A DNA stretch of 64,000 bases from Emmonsiellopsis sp. PD_33 (Eukaryota; Ascomycota; Eurotiomycetes; Onygenales; Ajellomycetaceae): contig JANTQF010000053.1 of the NCBI GenBank assembly GCA_032988165.1, positions 1-64,000 on the forward strand. Direction: 5' to 3'. This document shows positions 12,501-24,379 of the stretch, one piece after another. The notes under the pieces were generated by a model, which worked only from the letters and a program-made list of their open reading frames with translations, was not told the DNA's origin and made no database searches. The stretch's first letter is position 1. Each line of letters starts with the position of its first letter. Position numbers and translations under genes: made by a program.

Positions 12501-13118
12501 CTGTACCCGCCGGCCCATCCGATCCATCTCCATACAACTCCACCAAATCCCTCACTCCATCCTGAAAATACCGCCACGCCTTGCGAGCGCCAATACCCGA
12601 GGAGTCCGAGTCCGACTCTGATTCTGGGCCGGATTGGGGCGAGGAGGACAGTATGGCCAGCGTCGACAAGCTATCCACAAGCGTAAGGGAGTAATTCCCC
12701 AGCACATCGTTCAGATCGACGTGGGCTGGATTCTCGCGGTCGCGGGTCAAGGGGCGGCAGGAGATGGGCCTCAGTTCGTCCTCGGGGAAGGCATGTTTCA
12801 TGTAGTTCTCGAAGCCATGGTAGAACATGTGTTCTGTTTCTTTCCTACAATGCAGTCGGACAAGATGTCATAGATTAGCTTCTCTATAGCATACCACCAT
12901 GCGAGGACGCCACACCCAGGACGAAATCAAAGTCCATAGATAGACACATACCTCAACTCCCTAATCTGCCTCCCACTCATCGCAGCCACGGGCGGAACCC
13001 ACAACGAGACCGCCAGCACAGCAACGAGCATCCACAGCATCCATGGCCGCGGTGCAGCATGTACCACGACAACGCGAAAGCCGGACATCTGGGAGCAAGG
13101 CCGGCATCTCGAGCGCAT
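9528..13118 (-). CDS. ER degradation-enhancing alpha-mannosidase-like protein (GH47, EDEM/Htm1 type) with PA domain
   Basis: Three exons: 13118-12952, 12844-11860 and 11717-9528, giving 1,113 residues. Introns 12951-12845 (GTATGT...TAG) and 11859-11718 (GTAAGT...CAG) join as RELR|KETEHMFYHGF and SSYTG|IGAGIDSFFEY. Residues about 30-47 (LWMLVAVLAVSLWVPPVAA) form a signal or anchor segment; Met at 13088 is an alternative start. The GH47 barrel runs from about residue 56 to 630, with FYHGFENYMKHAFPEDELRP, GGRPEFIESTYYLYRAT (about 535), MESFFLGETTKYLF (about 588) and the calcium-binding VFSTEGHPLL (about 620). A PA domain lies near 970-1040 (IKRGGCSFSQKL). Known: Htm1/EDEM proteins trim mannose from misfolded glycoproteins in the ER lumen, marking them for ERAD. 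It is longer than yeast Htm1 (796 aa), mainly through the C-terminal region. Confidence 0.93.
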
Positions 13119-13902
13119 CACCGCCGGTCAGACGAGTATAAATAGGGGATGGCGGGGTTTGTCATGGAGAGGCCGTTTATCAAATGGGATGGCTTCGGTT
13201 TTGCGCTCCGCGGGGGGGGTCAGGAGTGAGAGAGAGAGAGTAGGCTGGTAGGGAGGGAATAGCGAGGGGTGGATGCGAGATGGTCAAATCCGCAGCATTG
13301 ATTAGTAGCTTGGGTCCGTTGGACCGCTGCGAGGATATAGCCCAGGTCTGGGGTGGGATATTGGGGGACGGAGGGAGAAAGGTTTCCGGGTGGAAGGGCG
13401 TGGGCGAGACCAGATATTTATCACGAACGATGTCGTTGCCAAGCCCGGGGAACTAAATATCGTCGGGGGTTGGCTTGGGAGTGAATATTTATACGGCAAA
13501 TTCCAAATGTTTAATCAATACAGTGATTGTCTTGCTTTTATCAGTTGGCCGTTTATTTGTATATGGAGTATTTGCTAACGTCCTTGACTGGTCTACTTTG
13601 ACTATTTAAGACATCCGGCACACAGTTGTCAAAAATATATATAGTACGCCAGACACCGCGCCCCTATACGCATCAACCCCGCCGTCGGGTTACAAAAAAA
13701 AGCTCCCAGCAAAATTAACATTACCTTGAAGAAAGGAAATAGAACAAAGCAAAAAAAAATATACAGAAACAAAAAAAGTCTCTATGTAACCAACCCATCA
13801 TCCCCTGGATGCCACTATAAAAATAACCAACCCCCAAACCTCAAACAAACATGGACCAACCATACTTTTAATTTATTTTTTGGAAACACCAGTTCACATA
13901 CA
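13119..13902. other. intergenic region upstream of the GH47 gene
   Basis: About 780 bp between the GH47 start and the stop codon of the next minus-strand gene. It contains a G-run (about 13,211-13,219), a short GA repeat (about 13,227-13,240) and an A-rich stretch near 13,690-13,780. No gene recognised. Confidence 0.6.
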
Positions 13903-15347
13903 TCACCGCTTCCTCCCCGTCCTCTCCGAAGGATGCAAAACCGCCTCCTCCGGCGCAAACCCCCTCGGCTGTGCCGCCATCGACGCAGCCTGCGGGTGCG
14001 GCTGTATATCCACAACATACCGCACGCCGTCATCAGACATGTAGCTGGGTGGGCGGTTCGTTTCTCGACGACCGTCATTACCGGAACGGCGCCTCTCTTG
14101 GCTTTGTCGATGACGATTCTCCTCGCGGCGCTGCCAGTAGACGAGGTTGGGGTTTATTCTCTAAATAATGGGTTGGATTTGTTAAGGGTGTTGTGTCCAT
14201 CTAGATGACTGCCTGTACGGAAATGTTGGATCTAGATATTTATCTAGAGACTCACCACACTATTTCTCCAAAGCCCGTATGCTGGTGGAGGCGGCGCAAG
14301 CCCAACACCACCAGCACCACTATCAGCTCCCGCATTCGCATTCGCATCCGCATTCGCCTGCGGACTCCTCTCCAAATCAACATCAATCGCCCTCATCTCC
14401 TCATCTCCTGCTAAAATGACAGGAATCGGCCGGTCAGGATGCGCATAGCCAAACGTGCCGATTCTGCCGGTGACAGAAGGGGGCGAGTATTCTGGCGCCG
14501 GCCGCCAGGCGAGCATGAAGAGGCGGATGAAGGAGTGGCAGAAGTAGATTGTCAGTAGAATGAGGGCGAGGATCACTACGACGTGAAATTCACGGCCGTC
14601 GACCGCGGAGGAGAGGGAGAGGGCGAGATCTTGGTGGATTGTTAGTTGGCTGTTTTGTGGTGTTTGGTTGTGAAGGAGGTAAGGTATTTTTTTTTTTGAT
14701 ATAGCGTAGGGAATGGGGAATATGATAAGAGACACAAACATACATGTCGAGAATAATATAGCAAGTAGAAATCCCGACAGCGCAGTATCAATCAATTTCT
14801 TCCTCGCGGCCTTGGACTTCACCCCAGGCCCGTAACAGAACCCCCTCGACTTCGATTTCCCATCTCCATTCCTCTTCGACGGCCTCATCCATGCCCTAAA
14901 TTGACCACCCCTCCTGCCGTCCGGTGCAGATAATGTCCGATGATGTTCAGAACGATCGCCACGCCGCCGTTCTTGTCGGCGCCCCCGCGCCTGTCTGGTT
15001 TCACCCATCTCAATGGTCGACGGCGGGTAGGGCTGGACAGCCCTATCGGGCGCCGCATGGGGGTCTATGAATGAGCCAGTGGATGAAAGCGATCTCCTCC
15101 CAGGCGTATATGAAGTGTCGCGCCGTAGTCTCGACTGTTCGACCCGTTCACCAGAGAAAAGCCGCAGGCCAATTCGGGGTGCTGATGGTTTTGCATAGGG
15201 AGAATTGGATTTACTGTGTGGGTTGCCTATAGTAGAGGTCCCAGTAAACGTAAAAAAAGTTGCAGCACGAGTGCGAAAGGCATCGAACCGGCCGGCTGCT
15301 GTCCCACGCGTTCCCTGACGGTTTGATAAATGGGTGGAAGGTTCCAT
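13903..15347 (-). CDS. two-helix fungal membrane protein of unknown function
   Basis: Proposed exons: 15347-14744, 14629-14256 and 14160-13903, giving 411 residues. The last intron (14255-14161, GTGAGT...TAG) joins YGLWRNSV|RINPNLVYWQ and is well supported. The internal intron (14743-14630, GTATGT...AAG) is 114 bp, a multiple of three without a stop, so an unspliced 449-residue reading is also open. I prefer splicing because it turns a broken stretch into a clean helix (FLLAILFSTYLALSLSS). The N-terminal about 175 residues are basic and Ser/Arg-rich. Two hydrophobic segments follow, at about 190-215 and 222-250 (VVVILALILLTIYFCHSFIRLFML), then a cytosol-type tail with PPPAYGLWR and a second proline motif RPPSYMSDDG. 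It resembles conserved uncharacterised ascomycete proteins; no catalytic motif is visible. Confidence 0.75.
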
Positions 15348-16869
15348 GTCGCGCGTCCCTTTTCTCGATTATTCCTTGTTTGTAAAGGGGGGAAATCATA
15401 GAGGGAACTTCTGGACCCTTATTTGTGCCAGAAAATCCCGGGGGTTGGAAAATCTGATATAGGTAGTGCCAGATGTATGTATAAACCCGCGAAGCACAAA
15501 AACTAAAATATATCCAAGATGCCGCTCGTCCTCCCCACAACACCCCCTTCCGGTCACACGCACGGAAGCGGATAACTCGACCTCGTATTCCCTCCGACCT
15601 TCCACAAGGGACTATTGTTGACAGGCGTTGATATGCATAAACAAAAGCAAGATCGCGATCCACGCGACTTTAACGTCCTTCCCGCCACCCCTCTCCACGA
15701 CAACGTAGCACGGTCCTTGGGGCGTCTGGTGTCAGAAAAACGAACGGCAGCCAATTGATGAATAATTGATCTGAGAGTTCCTGACGCCTAGACTTGGCTC
15801 TACTGCATGGTGACAGCTAGCTAGGGAGGTTCGTTGAGGTCCAACCAGACAGAGGAGTTCTGGATCCCAATTTCTTTGGATTGGGTGTTCGACTGACCGG
15901 TAAATCCGTAGTGGAGGTGGCCCAGGGATAAGGGAATCCGTTAACAAATTGAGGACGAAAGAGAATCGGTCGCGGGAAGTAGAAGATAGATAGCAAGAGA
16001 GAAGAGATCGAAAGGTCCTCACCAAAACCGCAATAAAAACGAGAGAAAAGAAAAAAAGAGGATATGAAAAAAAGAACGCGACTGTCGCAGACCTCGCTGT
16101 ACCAACCAGCAGCAGAGAATGCGACTGGATAACTATATACCCAGCTAACGTGGGTTACCCAGCACGTCCAACAAAAAGAGCGTAAACAAAGATATCAGCG
16201 CAAAGGAACAAGTGAATGGCAGATGAGGAGAAAGGGACAAGAAAGAAAAAGAGCAGAGCTCCACCGATTGATCAAATCATCGAGAATGCTTCAGAAAGCC
16301 CAAAGCTCTCCCTGGCGGGCTATCTATGTGTAGGCCTATGAGGGCGCCGGATACCCAGCCAGGCCAGACGACTTCAAACGGATAGTTAGCAGGCGGGGTT
16401 GGAAATCATGCAGAAGCCCTCTGTAGGGATCATTGCACAGGTACATAACTGGTTGCCCTTGGAGTAGGGGTTTGCAAGAGCCCATCCTGTTCGTTCTGTT
16501 GGTTAGTTGGTTTCGGCAGCGTGACAGATGCATCCTGCCTGCTTGGAGATACAATCCGTGTCTGCAGGAACAACTTTCTCTGCCGCATCTGCCATTGACG
16601 GGACGCTCATCCGGCGCATTTCTGCCAGTGTGGAGGGTGGCCGCCAGACATTCTGATGCACGCGAGGGGATGATGTGCACGTAGCGGCGTTTCGAAACTC
16701 CAACTTTGAGGCGCGCTTGTTGGTTGAGATGGTTGGCATCCCTCCCCGTGCTGCTTCAGTGCGGTTTCATCGCGGTCGCAGCCAACCGGATTGATGGAGA
16801 AGGGAAAAAAAGACAATTATCCAAAGTCAAGCATTTTCTGGTTGGGTTCTACAGTACTAGATCATATAT
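15348..16869. other. intergenic region up to the composition boundary
   Basis: About 1.5 kb upstream of the two-helix protein gene with normal composition and no supported gene. Several short frames on both strands overlap and none has a recognisable motif. It probably contains the promoter and 5' UTR of the minus-strand gene. Just after about 16,860 the sequence turns AT-rich and repeat-derived. Confidence 0.55.
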
Positions 16870-17797
16870 ATTAGCACCCCCCACCAAAATATACATCCAA
16901 TGAAGTATATAGAGAAAATTCAAAATTAAATAACTCCACAACCACAAGTCTATATACATTAAAATTCATAGAGAATATAGGGAATATTAAGTACTAATAC
17001 ATATTAAAAGGGAAAATAAAAAAACCAAGATTTCAGTACTTAGTTTGATATCCATTTGCTGTAATAACTACTTCAACCCTCTGTAGCATACTGTCCACTA
17101 GAGTAGTAAAGTACTCATCTGGTATCACCCCCCATGCATCCTCTATGACCTCAAATAAAGCATCTTTAGTTGTAGTAAGATTTCATGGGAGTTATAGCAG
17201 GTCTAGATGCTAAATATACACCAATTCCTTCATCTTATTCCATACATATTCAATGGGGTTAAGATCTGGCAAATAGGCCAGCTATGAGGAGCATTTTACA
17301 TTATATTCTCTCATTCAATTCTAGATAATATGAGCAGTATGAATAGAAGTACTATCCTACATGAATATGAAGCCTTCCTCATAGAAATCCACTAGGTTTT
17401 CATTAAGAACCTCTATATAAGATCTGGAGGTAACTTCCTTCTAGACACTCATTAGATCTAGTGATATTCATATAATCTATATATACTGAGTATGCTATGC
17501 AGAAGCTCCACACATCCTTATATCCTCTTACCCATATTTCTTAGCTTAGATTAGTCAGTCTGACTGATGATACCTACATCATAGAGCTTTCAGAGACTTA
17601 GAAGAATCAAGCTTTTTATTAAAATACCTTTTTGCACATGAGCCTCTCAGTGTTCAAAGGGGTTGTAGAGCTAAGCTCAAAATGGAAGCCCTGTAATGGG
17701 TGATTTATAAGCAGACTATGAGGTTATATAATCATTTGAGAACTGTAAAAAAACAACATATTCAATTCTTTGGTGCAAAAGTGCAAGCTAACTAAGT
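16870..17797 (-). mobile_element. Tc1/mariner-type DNA transposon relic
   Basis: On the minus strand a broken transposase reads through VLNENLVDFYEEGFIFM, then a stop where Gln is expected before Asp, IHTAHII, and the DDE-terminal block LPDLNPIEYVWNKMKEL (about 17,215-17,270). It closes with VVITANGYQTKY near 17,040. This is the classic Tc1 layout (QDN..IHTA, then a PDLNPIE acid). Stops replace Gln and Trp codons, as in RIP. Both ends carry a related inverted motif: GCAC, a C- or T-run, then CACCAAA (16,874 onward, and in reverse near 17,785). The 4 Cs at one end correspond to Ts at the other, again as RIP would do. Size about 0.93 kb. Ends are accurate to perhaps 10 bp. Confidence 0.75.
17040..17430 (-). 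pseudogene. Tc1-like transposase, DDE region (decayed)
   Basis: C-terminal half of a Tc1/mariner transposase. Two of the three metal-binding acids can be placed: Asp after FIFM-stop (17,350 area) and Glu in NPIEYVW (about 17,250). The remaining N-terminal portion between 17,430 and 17,700 is too mutated to align by eye. At least six in-frame stops make it non-functional. Confidence 0.75.
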
Positions 17798-17824
17798 AAA
17801 AAAAAAAGAAAAAAGTAAAACACC

Positions 17825-18661
17825 CTCCCTGGCAGCTATCTAGACTCCAAGAACATCCTGAGTGGCCTTCAGAAGGCTTGAAATAGTTACTAATTTAGCT
17901 TTTAAAGTTGCATTCTCTTTGTGTAGGGCCTTCAGCTCAATATCTTGAGCATCAACCTCCTAAATATCTGATGGCTCATTTGATTTATAGGCCATTTTTG
18001 ATGGACTTTCCATAGGAGTTGCAGACTGTTTTTTCTTACCCTCTATTTTAACCTTGATGGCTGTGCCAGCAGAACCATTGACATTTGCTATATGAACATT
18101 AATTAGTAGGTAATTGCATATAACTGTGTTGGGGAGGTAAACTTATAGAGGTAGTAAGAGTAATGACTGTCAGTCTCATTGTAGTGACACCCTGTACAGG
18201 CCTTATGGCAGTGATTGAGAGAACTAATACAGGCTATAAATGGGCCTTCACCCTACAAATAGTAAGTATAGGGGGGGAGAAAGACAGTACCATGGGTCTG
18301 CAACAGTAGGGCTTTATTATTCACATTGTTTTTAGTGTTAATGTTATAGCCTACCTGTAATTCTAATTTATAGACTCAAGGTATTTTGATGAGCACAAGG
18401 AGTTCTTTCAATGGCTTTTGTGGAAGTATTTTGGCTAGAGCAGTGAGAGCTTCAGAGGCAGGAGGAGAGGATGAAGAACTAGTAGAGGAAGGAATAGATG
18501 CAGTAGGACTGATAGAGGATAGCTCAGATGAAGCAGGACTGGTAGGAGATGAGGCAGAATCAGCAGGAGATAAAGTAGGAGTAAATATAGACTCATTTGA
18601 ATTAGGTAGAAGGTTAGGGACTGTCATAGCTGTTAAAGCTGCATCTTTGATCATTCCATAG
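17825..18661 (-). pseudogene. DUF3716-like Cys-rich zinc-finger protein relic with coiled coil
   Basis: Minus-strand frame starting MIKDAALTAMTVPNLLPNS (18,654), followed by a Ser/Pro-rich region of about 45 residues. Around 18,140-18,250, another frame reads GEGPFIACISSLNHCH and then KACTGCHYNETDSH, matching the pattern of the fungal DUF3716 domain (GPF..C, then C..CHYN). Then comes a short Lys-rich link and a heptad-like segment (DIELKALHKENATLKAKL, about 17,880-17,950). The frame is shifted at least once and has stops, so it is a relic. DUF3716 proteins are a lineage-specific fungal family of unknown function. It may be cargo of the adjacent Helitron or an independent gene caught in the repeat block. 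Confidence 0.45.
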
Positions 18662-18782
18662 GATTTTACTTATAGTGAACTTGCTTTGGAGCTGAAGATC
18701 TCATCATTCTTGCAGCTTTGATGATTTGATAGACTTCAGAAGGGTTGATAGGTGTAAAGAACATAAGGAAAGAATGAATGTA

Positions 18783-18803
18783 GGCAGGCAGGCAGGCAGG
18801 CAG
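18783..18803. repeat. GGCA tetranucleotide repeat
   Basis: Five tandem GGCA units in otherwise AT-rich DNA between the DUF3716-like relic and the Helitron. Confidence 0.9.
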
Positions 18804-19369
18804 AACAGTAGGTAGGACAGGTGGAAGATGGAAGGTATAGAGCTTGAAGGATTAATGAGAAGATTAAAAAAAGAAGGAACACTCTAAGATTTACTTAACA
18901 TTTACTCTAATAGTTATATTCACTTGAATCACATGATCAACTGAGGCTGTAGAGATAAATACTTGCAGCTTCTAATTTTATATTTGACTGTAGTATTAAC
19001 TGTAGTATTATATTAATCTGAACTGTAGAGATCACTATGTGAATCAAGCTAGAATTACTAGTCTATAGCCTCTTCAGAGGGCTCAGGGTGAAGCTCAAGT
19101 TGCTCAGCAGTCAGAATATTAAAGGGCTAGGTCTCAATGATTGGAATGGGGATATCTGCAATCAGAAAGGGAGAAGATGATGGTAGAATAAGTGGTGAGC
19201 TTGCAGCAATTAAAGATAAGTGAATTGGAAGTTTAAATGTGAAGTGTGAAGAATGAGGAATGAAGAGAGGGTAGAGCTGTAGAGTATTCAAAGGATTAGT
19301 AAAAGACTATGATAAAGAAGTAGTAGAAAAGAAAGGAATATACCTATTTGCTTTGATGTCTTATAGAGT

Positions 19370-21400
19370 CTGAGTCTTATATCTTCATAGTTTTATTATG
19401 TTTAAGCTGATTGAATCTAGAATAGTCAAAAGATTCTTCAAAAAGGAGGCCTCTGAATGTTTTAATCTGTGAAATTGTAATGTAAGTTAAGCCTGACTGG
19501 AATTCAGCCTCAGAGATGTTGAGAACAGCTTGATCTAAGGATATACCTTATGATTTATGAATTGTAATAGTATAAGTAACTGTAATAGGGAATTGCATGC
19601 AGCTGCAGAGCTGATTGATATGTGAGAACTCATAATGAGTGCAGAAGATTGATATCAATTTATAGCCTGCTTGTTTAATGTATGTAGGTCTATCATACTT
19701 ATTAAATTGGATTAATAATGTCAGGGAGGGGTCTTTATGGGAGTTGTCAGTGTTAAGACTCCATACAATGTTATGAATAGTGCCTAAGGTGCCATTCATG
19801 AGCTCTTGATCAGTCCAAATATTTTGTAAAAGTATGATGTGACAGCCAAGGAAAAGAGAGAGGTTCTGATGGAGATTATCAGCTTTATCAGACTCTAGCT
19901 GAGTAATGTCAGAACTGGTGTTCAAGGCCTGAATGTTAATAATAGGCTATTTTTAGCTTTGAATTGCTTCCTCATTATATGCATTCATATTCCTTTTTTT
20001 AGTGTAAATATGAATAGTGTTTTCAAAGGCTGGAGCTTCATGGGGTATAACACTCTAAACATGTTGTGAAAGGAATTTCCAATCAGCTTGAGTCAGTTTA
20101 CTGACCTGAAGATTTTTCAAGGCCTCATGGAATTGATGGCTAACCAGATTGTTACCACCCTGGCATCAAACTATGATCAGCTGCACCATTTTGTTGAAGG
20201 TAAGATAGATTTGACAGCTATGAATTTCATCACTATTATCAAGGTGCCTGTTATAAAACAGGGGAGTCTGAAAAATGGGCAGGAGCTGATAGAAATCACT
20301 GCATAGTATAACACTCAGGCTGCTGAAATGAGCATCTCAGTTAGGAAATATATAATGGCAGGCCTGGTCCACTCAAGAGAGTTAGTATAGGCCAACCATA
20401 GACTTCTCATCAATGAGTAGATAGTAAACATCCTTAAAAAGGGCCTGTAATGACTGAAGATTCTATAGGTTAGGCTGTTTGAAAGGCATTCTGTGCCTCA
20501 CAAGAAGTCTAAATAAGAAGTGCAGGGTGTGGGCAGTGATGAAGTGCACTGCTACCCCAGTTAGAGCAGCTTGAATGATAGGAGTTGGCAGATTATGACT
20601 AGCAGTAAGATTCTAAAGAGTTATAGATAGAATTATAATTAAATATATCTTACCTGTTCCACTCTCACTATTGAGATTGAGAAGCAAAGGATCTGAAGAC
20701 CTATCATTAAGGACCTCAGTATAATGATATAGAATCATATTGTAAAGAAGATATTGATCAGGCCTGAAAGTGGAAGGAAATCTAGTGCTGTGAAGAGTAG
20801 TATTAGCTGGGAACTAGGCCTTCATATTATTCTAAAATTTAGTGTCAAGATCAATATGAATGCCAATATGAGAGGTCTAGTTGTAATTAAAGTCTAAGAA
20901 TTGATGATCAAACTAGTCATGGTCCTGAAGTTTAATTAGACTGTTATTAGACTATTATGGGTTCTATTAAGTGAGTTCAACTCAGAGGGTATCTAAGTCA
21001 ACTTTGTCCTCATTGCCATCCTCCTCAAACTCAGGCTCTGGTTCTAGCAGATCTTCACTGTAGGCATCTGCCAGATGATTATGTGAAAGATGATAGTAAT
21101 TATATGCTTCAATAAATAACAGTCAAGGGGTAGGAAGATCAACAACCTTTAAGTGCTCAACTTTGTGGAAAGAATAGTGTAGAAGTAGTTTAACCTGAGT
21201 GTAATCCTTCATTTTAGTTTTAGACTGATAAACTGGGAAGTAGATAAGAATATGAGATTTCATGTGTGAATGTCTCTTAATCTGCTGACTGTAAGAGAAA
21301 TTCTGGAGGAAATTAAAGAATGTGACATCTTCAAACTCTTGGGGGTGAGTCTTGTATTTCATTAAGACAGAAGAGCCCTATTGAAGTTGGCCAGATTCAA
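19370..21400 (-). pseudogene. Helitron 1 Pif1-type helicase region (decayed)
   Basis: Order on the minus strand: a linker segment ending KVEHLKVVD (21,362-21,123), Walker A SESGTGK preceded by LLLNLN (about 20,660-20,690), then the C-terminal helicase block. In that block GCHIILLQNIWTDQELMNGT (19,860-19,790), LLIQFNKYDRPTY and QFPITVTYTITIHKS are readable, followed across a stop by an ISEAEFQSGLTYI-type segment near 19,500. The last GISLD-type Gln is replaced by a stop. The helicase would unwind the donor strand during transposition. Confidence 0.85.
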
Positions 21401-21499
21401 GGGTGTAGTTATGCCAGTGGTAATCTTCAGGCTGACAATTAATTATAATTGACTCATGAGAACCCATCTGTAAAGGAAGATTCAAAAGAAGATGGTAGA

Positions 21500-23500
21500 T
21501 TTTCTAGGCAGATTAATCCTATTCTCCAATCAATCAATTCATGAGCTTTATAATGATTGAGAGAAGAGGATGAGTAGTACTAGCACTGAGCAGAACTTAT
21601 TAAACAATTTGATGGTAAGACTTAGTCTTGATTTTGACCTTAGTAATATACTTGAATAAATAGTCCAGAACTGCATGGCTGCCAGTGCAGGGGGTGATGT
21701 CAGTATTTGTGAGCTAGCTAACAGTCATCAAGTGGTTATAGTTATTCAAAATGGGGTCATTTTGATGGGGGTGTAGGTAATAGTAACTGCTCCCTATAGG
21801 CTTTTAAATGATGGAGTCTGGATGGCATGGATGAGGAAAGTGAAATCTACATTAAAGCTAGTCTGTAGCCTGCTACTTATAGATGCAGTACTTTGAGCTG
21901 CAATGATATTACTAGACCTAATTTAGAACTAAAGATAAATGTTGAATAACATTTAACTGATCTGAAAGACTTAGTGATAGAGCTGATCTAAGATCTTCAG
22001 GCTGCAGTGTGTGATTTAGCTCAGGGTTCTGGGCTGTGATAATTTCCTCCTAGTAGTCTGTAAAGGCTTGATGGGCATCCTCATTCATTCTATTAATCTC
22101 TGGATTGGGGGCATCTTCACACTAAAACATGCTATGTGAGTGAACTGACTCATGGCCTTGCTATTTATAATGAATTTAGTAGTCAACAATGTTAAATTTC
22201 AGCCCAAGGACCTTATCTTTAAAAATGGTGAGATGTAAATGAAAGTAGTGAGCAACAACTACTAAATAGTCTTGAATGTTATCTCTTGCAAACTTGAGTC
22301 TTTGAAGGTCTGTATCAGCTTGCCAAAAAGTGGAGTAGTCAGGGAAGTGATGCATTAAATCATCCCAGTGGTGATTAGCAGCTGAAAGGGTGAGGAAAAG
22401 GTTTGAAGAGCTAATGTTATAAATGTAAGCCTGAAGTTGGTGGTGTTTAGCTCCCCAAAATGGCTAAGTCCCATGAAGACTCCCAGTAAAATGCATAAGT
22501 AAGTTTAATATTATTGTAAATTCAGGGGTATCAGTAGCAAAAGCAGCCTGGAGTTCTTGCAATGTGAGGTCCTTAAGATCTATGTCAGTCTGATTATAGA
22601 AGAACTGACTATGAGTGCCAATTTACTTGCAGAAAAGGGTGTTAAAAAGGATATAGTAAAATTGACTATGATAGGTGAAATGGCTGTCATGATATTTAAG
22701 TAGGAACTATATGTAGTCTGCAAGATCAATGGACTGTTAATGAGAAAGCAGATATTCAGCCTCACCCTTGAGGAAAAGGGTTGGAAAGGCCCAAGAGAAT
22801 AAAGAGTAAGTATTATTAAACTTGCTTAAGGGTGTGTTTTAAGCTGCAGGGAGAGTTAAGTAGTCAAAGAGCTCAGAGATATCAAGTTCATGATAAAGTT
22901 ACTTAACTTTAAATTATGAAACTAAGAGATCAGGAATAGCAGAGTGTTTAGGTAGCATGTCAAGATCATCAGCATCTAACTGGTTATCTTCCTCAGGGCT
23001 GAAGTTATGATCTTTAGTGAGTTCCTACTTGTCAAGTTCATAAAAGGGAATTTAATTAGTGATATCACTATTTTTGGGCAGTTGGTCCCATGCTGCTTCA
23101 TCAATGACTATATCTCTATAGTCTGAATGGTTCTTATATAAGTAGATCAACCACTTAGCAACTGTACCTTTATGAACTGTGAAGTCTTGATGGAACTAGT
23201 ACTGAAGGTGAGGATTATCATTGAAATTTGAAGGCTTGAGAATGATTATGTTGAAATCCTAGAAAAGCAGTGGCAGGGTATTATAGATATGGCTAGTATC
23301 ATGTAGAAAACTAACAATGTGGTCCTTATACTTATATTAGTGACCTTGCACCTGATGAACCTCAATTGAGATATAAACTTAAGAGATAAGCATTTCTTTG
23401 ACCTGGCTAAGGGCTGGCAAATCTGCATCAACTTCACCTGGATCCAGATTATTATCCTTAGAAAACATATGAGGATCTTCAGGCTGTCTCTTTAGGTTAA
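21500..23500 (-). pseudogene. Helitron 1 Rep nuclease region (HUH type, decayed)
   Basis: Readable minus-strand blocks: HHWDDLMHHFPDYSTFW (about 22,375), ARDNIQDYLVVVAHYFHLHL, then the metal-binding core ESVHSHSMF (about 22,133-22,148), where both histidines of the HUH pair survive. Downstream are a cysteine-rich segment (CSSKYCIYK, about 21,885) and YLFKYITK (about 21,645), the position of the catalytic tyrosine pair. Two stops flank the HUH motif at conserved Trp positions. This is an HUH endonuclease in the Helitron order (Rep before helicase). Confidence 0.8.
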
Positions 23501-24379
23501 TATAGACATAGTATTGACATACATGGTCATCATTAAGATGCATATTAAATTAGTGGTACTTACAATAAATGCAAAGCTCCATCTTAAGGTCATCAAGGGT
23601 AACATGGAAGGCTTTGATATACTGTCAATCAGTGAGGTTAAGGGCTGGATCATCAAGAAATGTAGGGCTGTTAATATTCATTAGTGAGTCTTAAGTAATA
23701 GTTGCTTATAAATGATTATGTTCTTAGATGGTTTTAAGGGCTTCTACATCTACAGTGTCAATGAACATGGTCATTTTGGGCTGTGAGATTTAGTGAGATG
23801 CCAGGAAACTGCTAACTCTTGAAATAAGCTAATTATAATTAATGAAAGGATCAGCAGGGCTGTGAGAGGTTAAAGGTGATGGCAAGGTTGTAAATATGGT
23901 TTGTGGGGGACCCATATGTGATGGGGCCATAAAAGTAAATTGAGGTGAGATAGGTGATTGACTAAAGGGTGAGATAGAGAGCAGACAGAATGGTAAAGAA
24001 GGGGGGTTTGGAGAATTTTGAGTAGAAGGGGCAACCTGTATATTAATTGCCAAAAAAGGGGGGTGTTAGAGCCTACTCAATGAAGGGGTTGGTAAGAGAT
24101 CTTGCTTGTCATATCTAGTCACATAATGAGTTCTGTGGATCTTATTCTGCTCCTAATAGGCCTTTATGAGTGATGAGGTATCTGAGCTGTGGATCTTATA
24201 ATGAAAAAATTTAACTTCTGATGATGTATCTATATCAATGTGTTTGTAGGCTTAAGAAGTGGCTGTAGACTACATGAACTGTTTTTGAGACTAGGGCTGA
24301 GATGGGAGGTCAGGCTCAGTGGTTTCATTCTTGGGATCTCTGATGTGACTATAGCTCTAGAAATCTATCAGTAGGTAGT

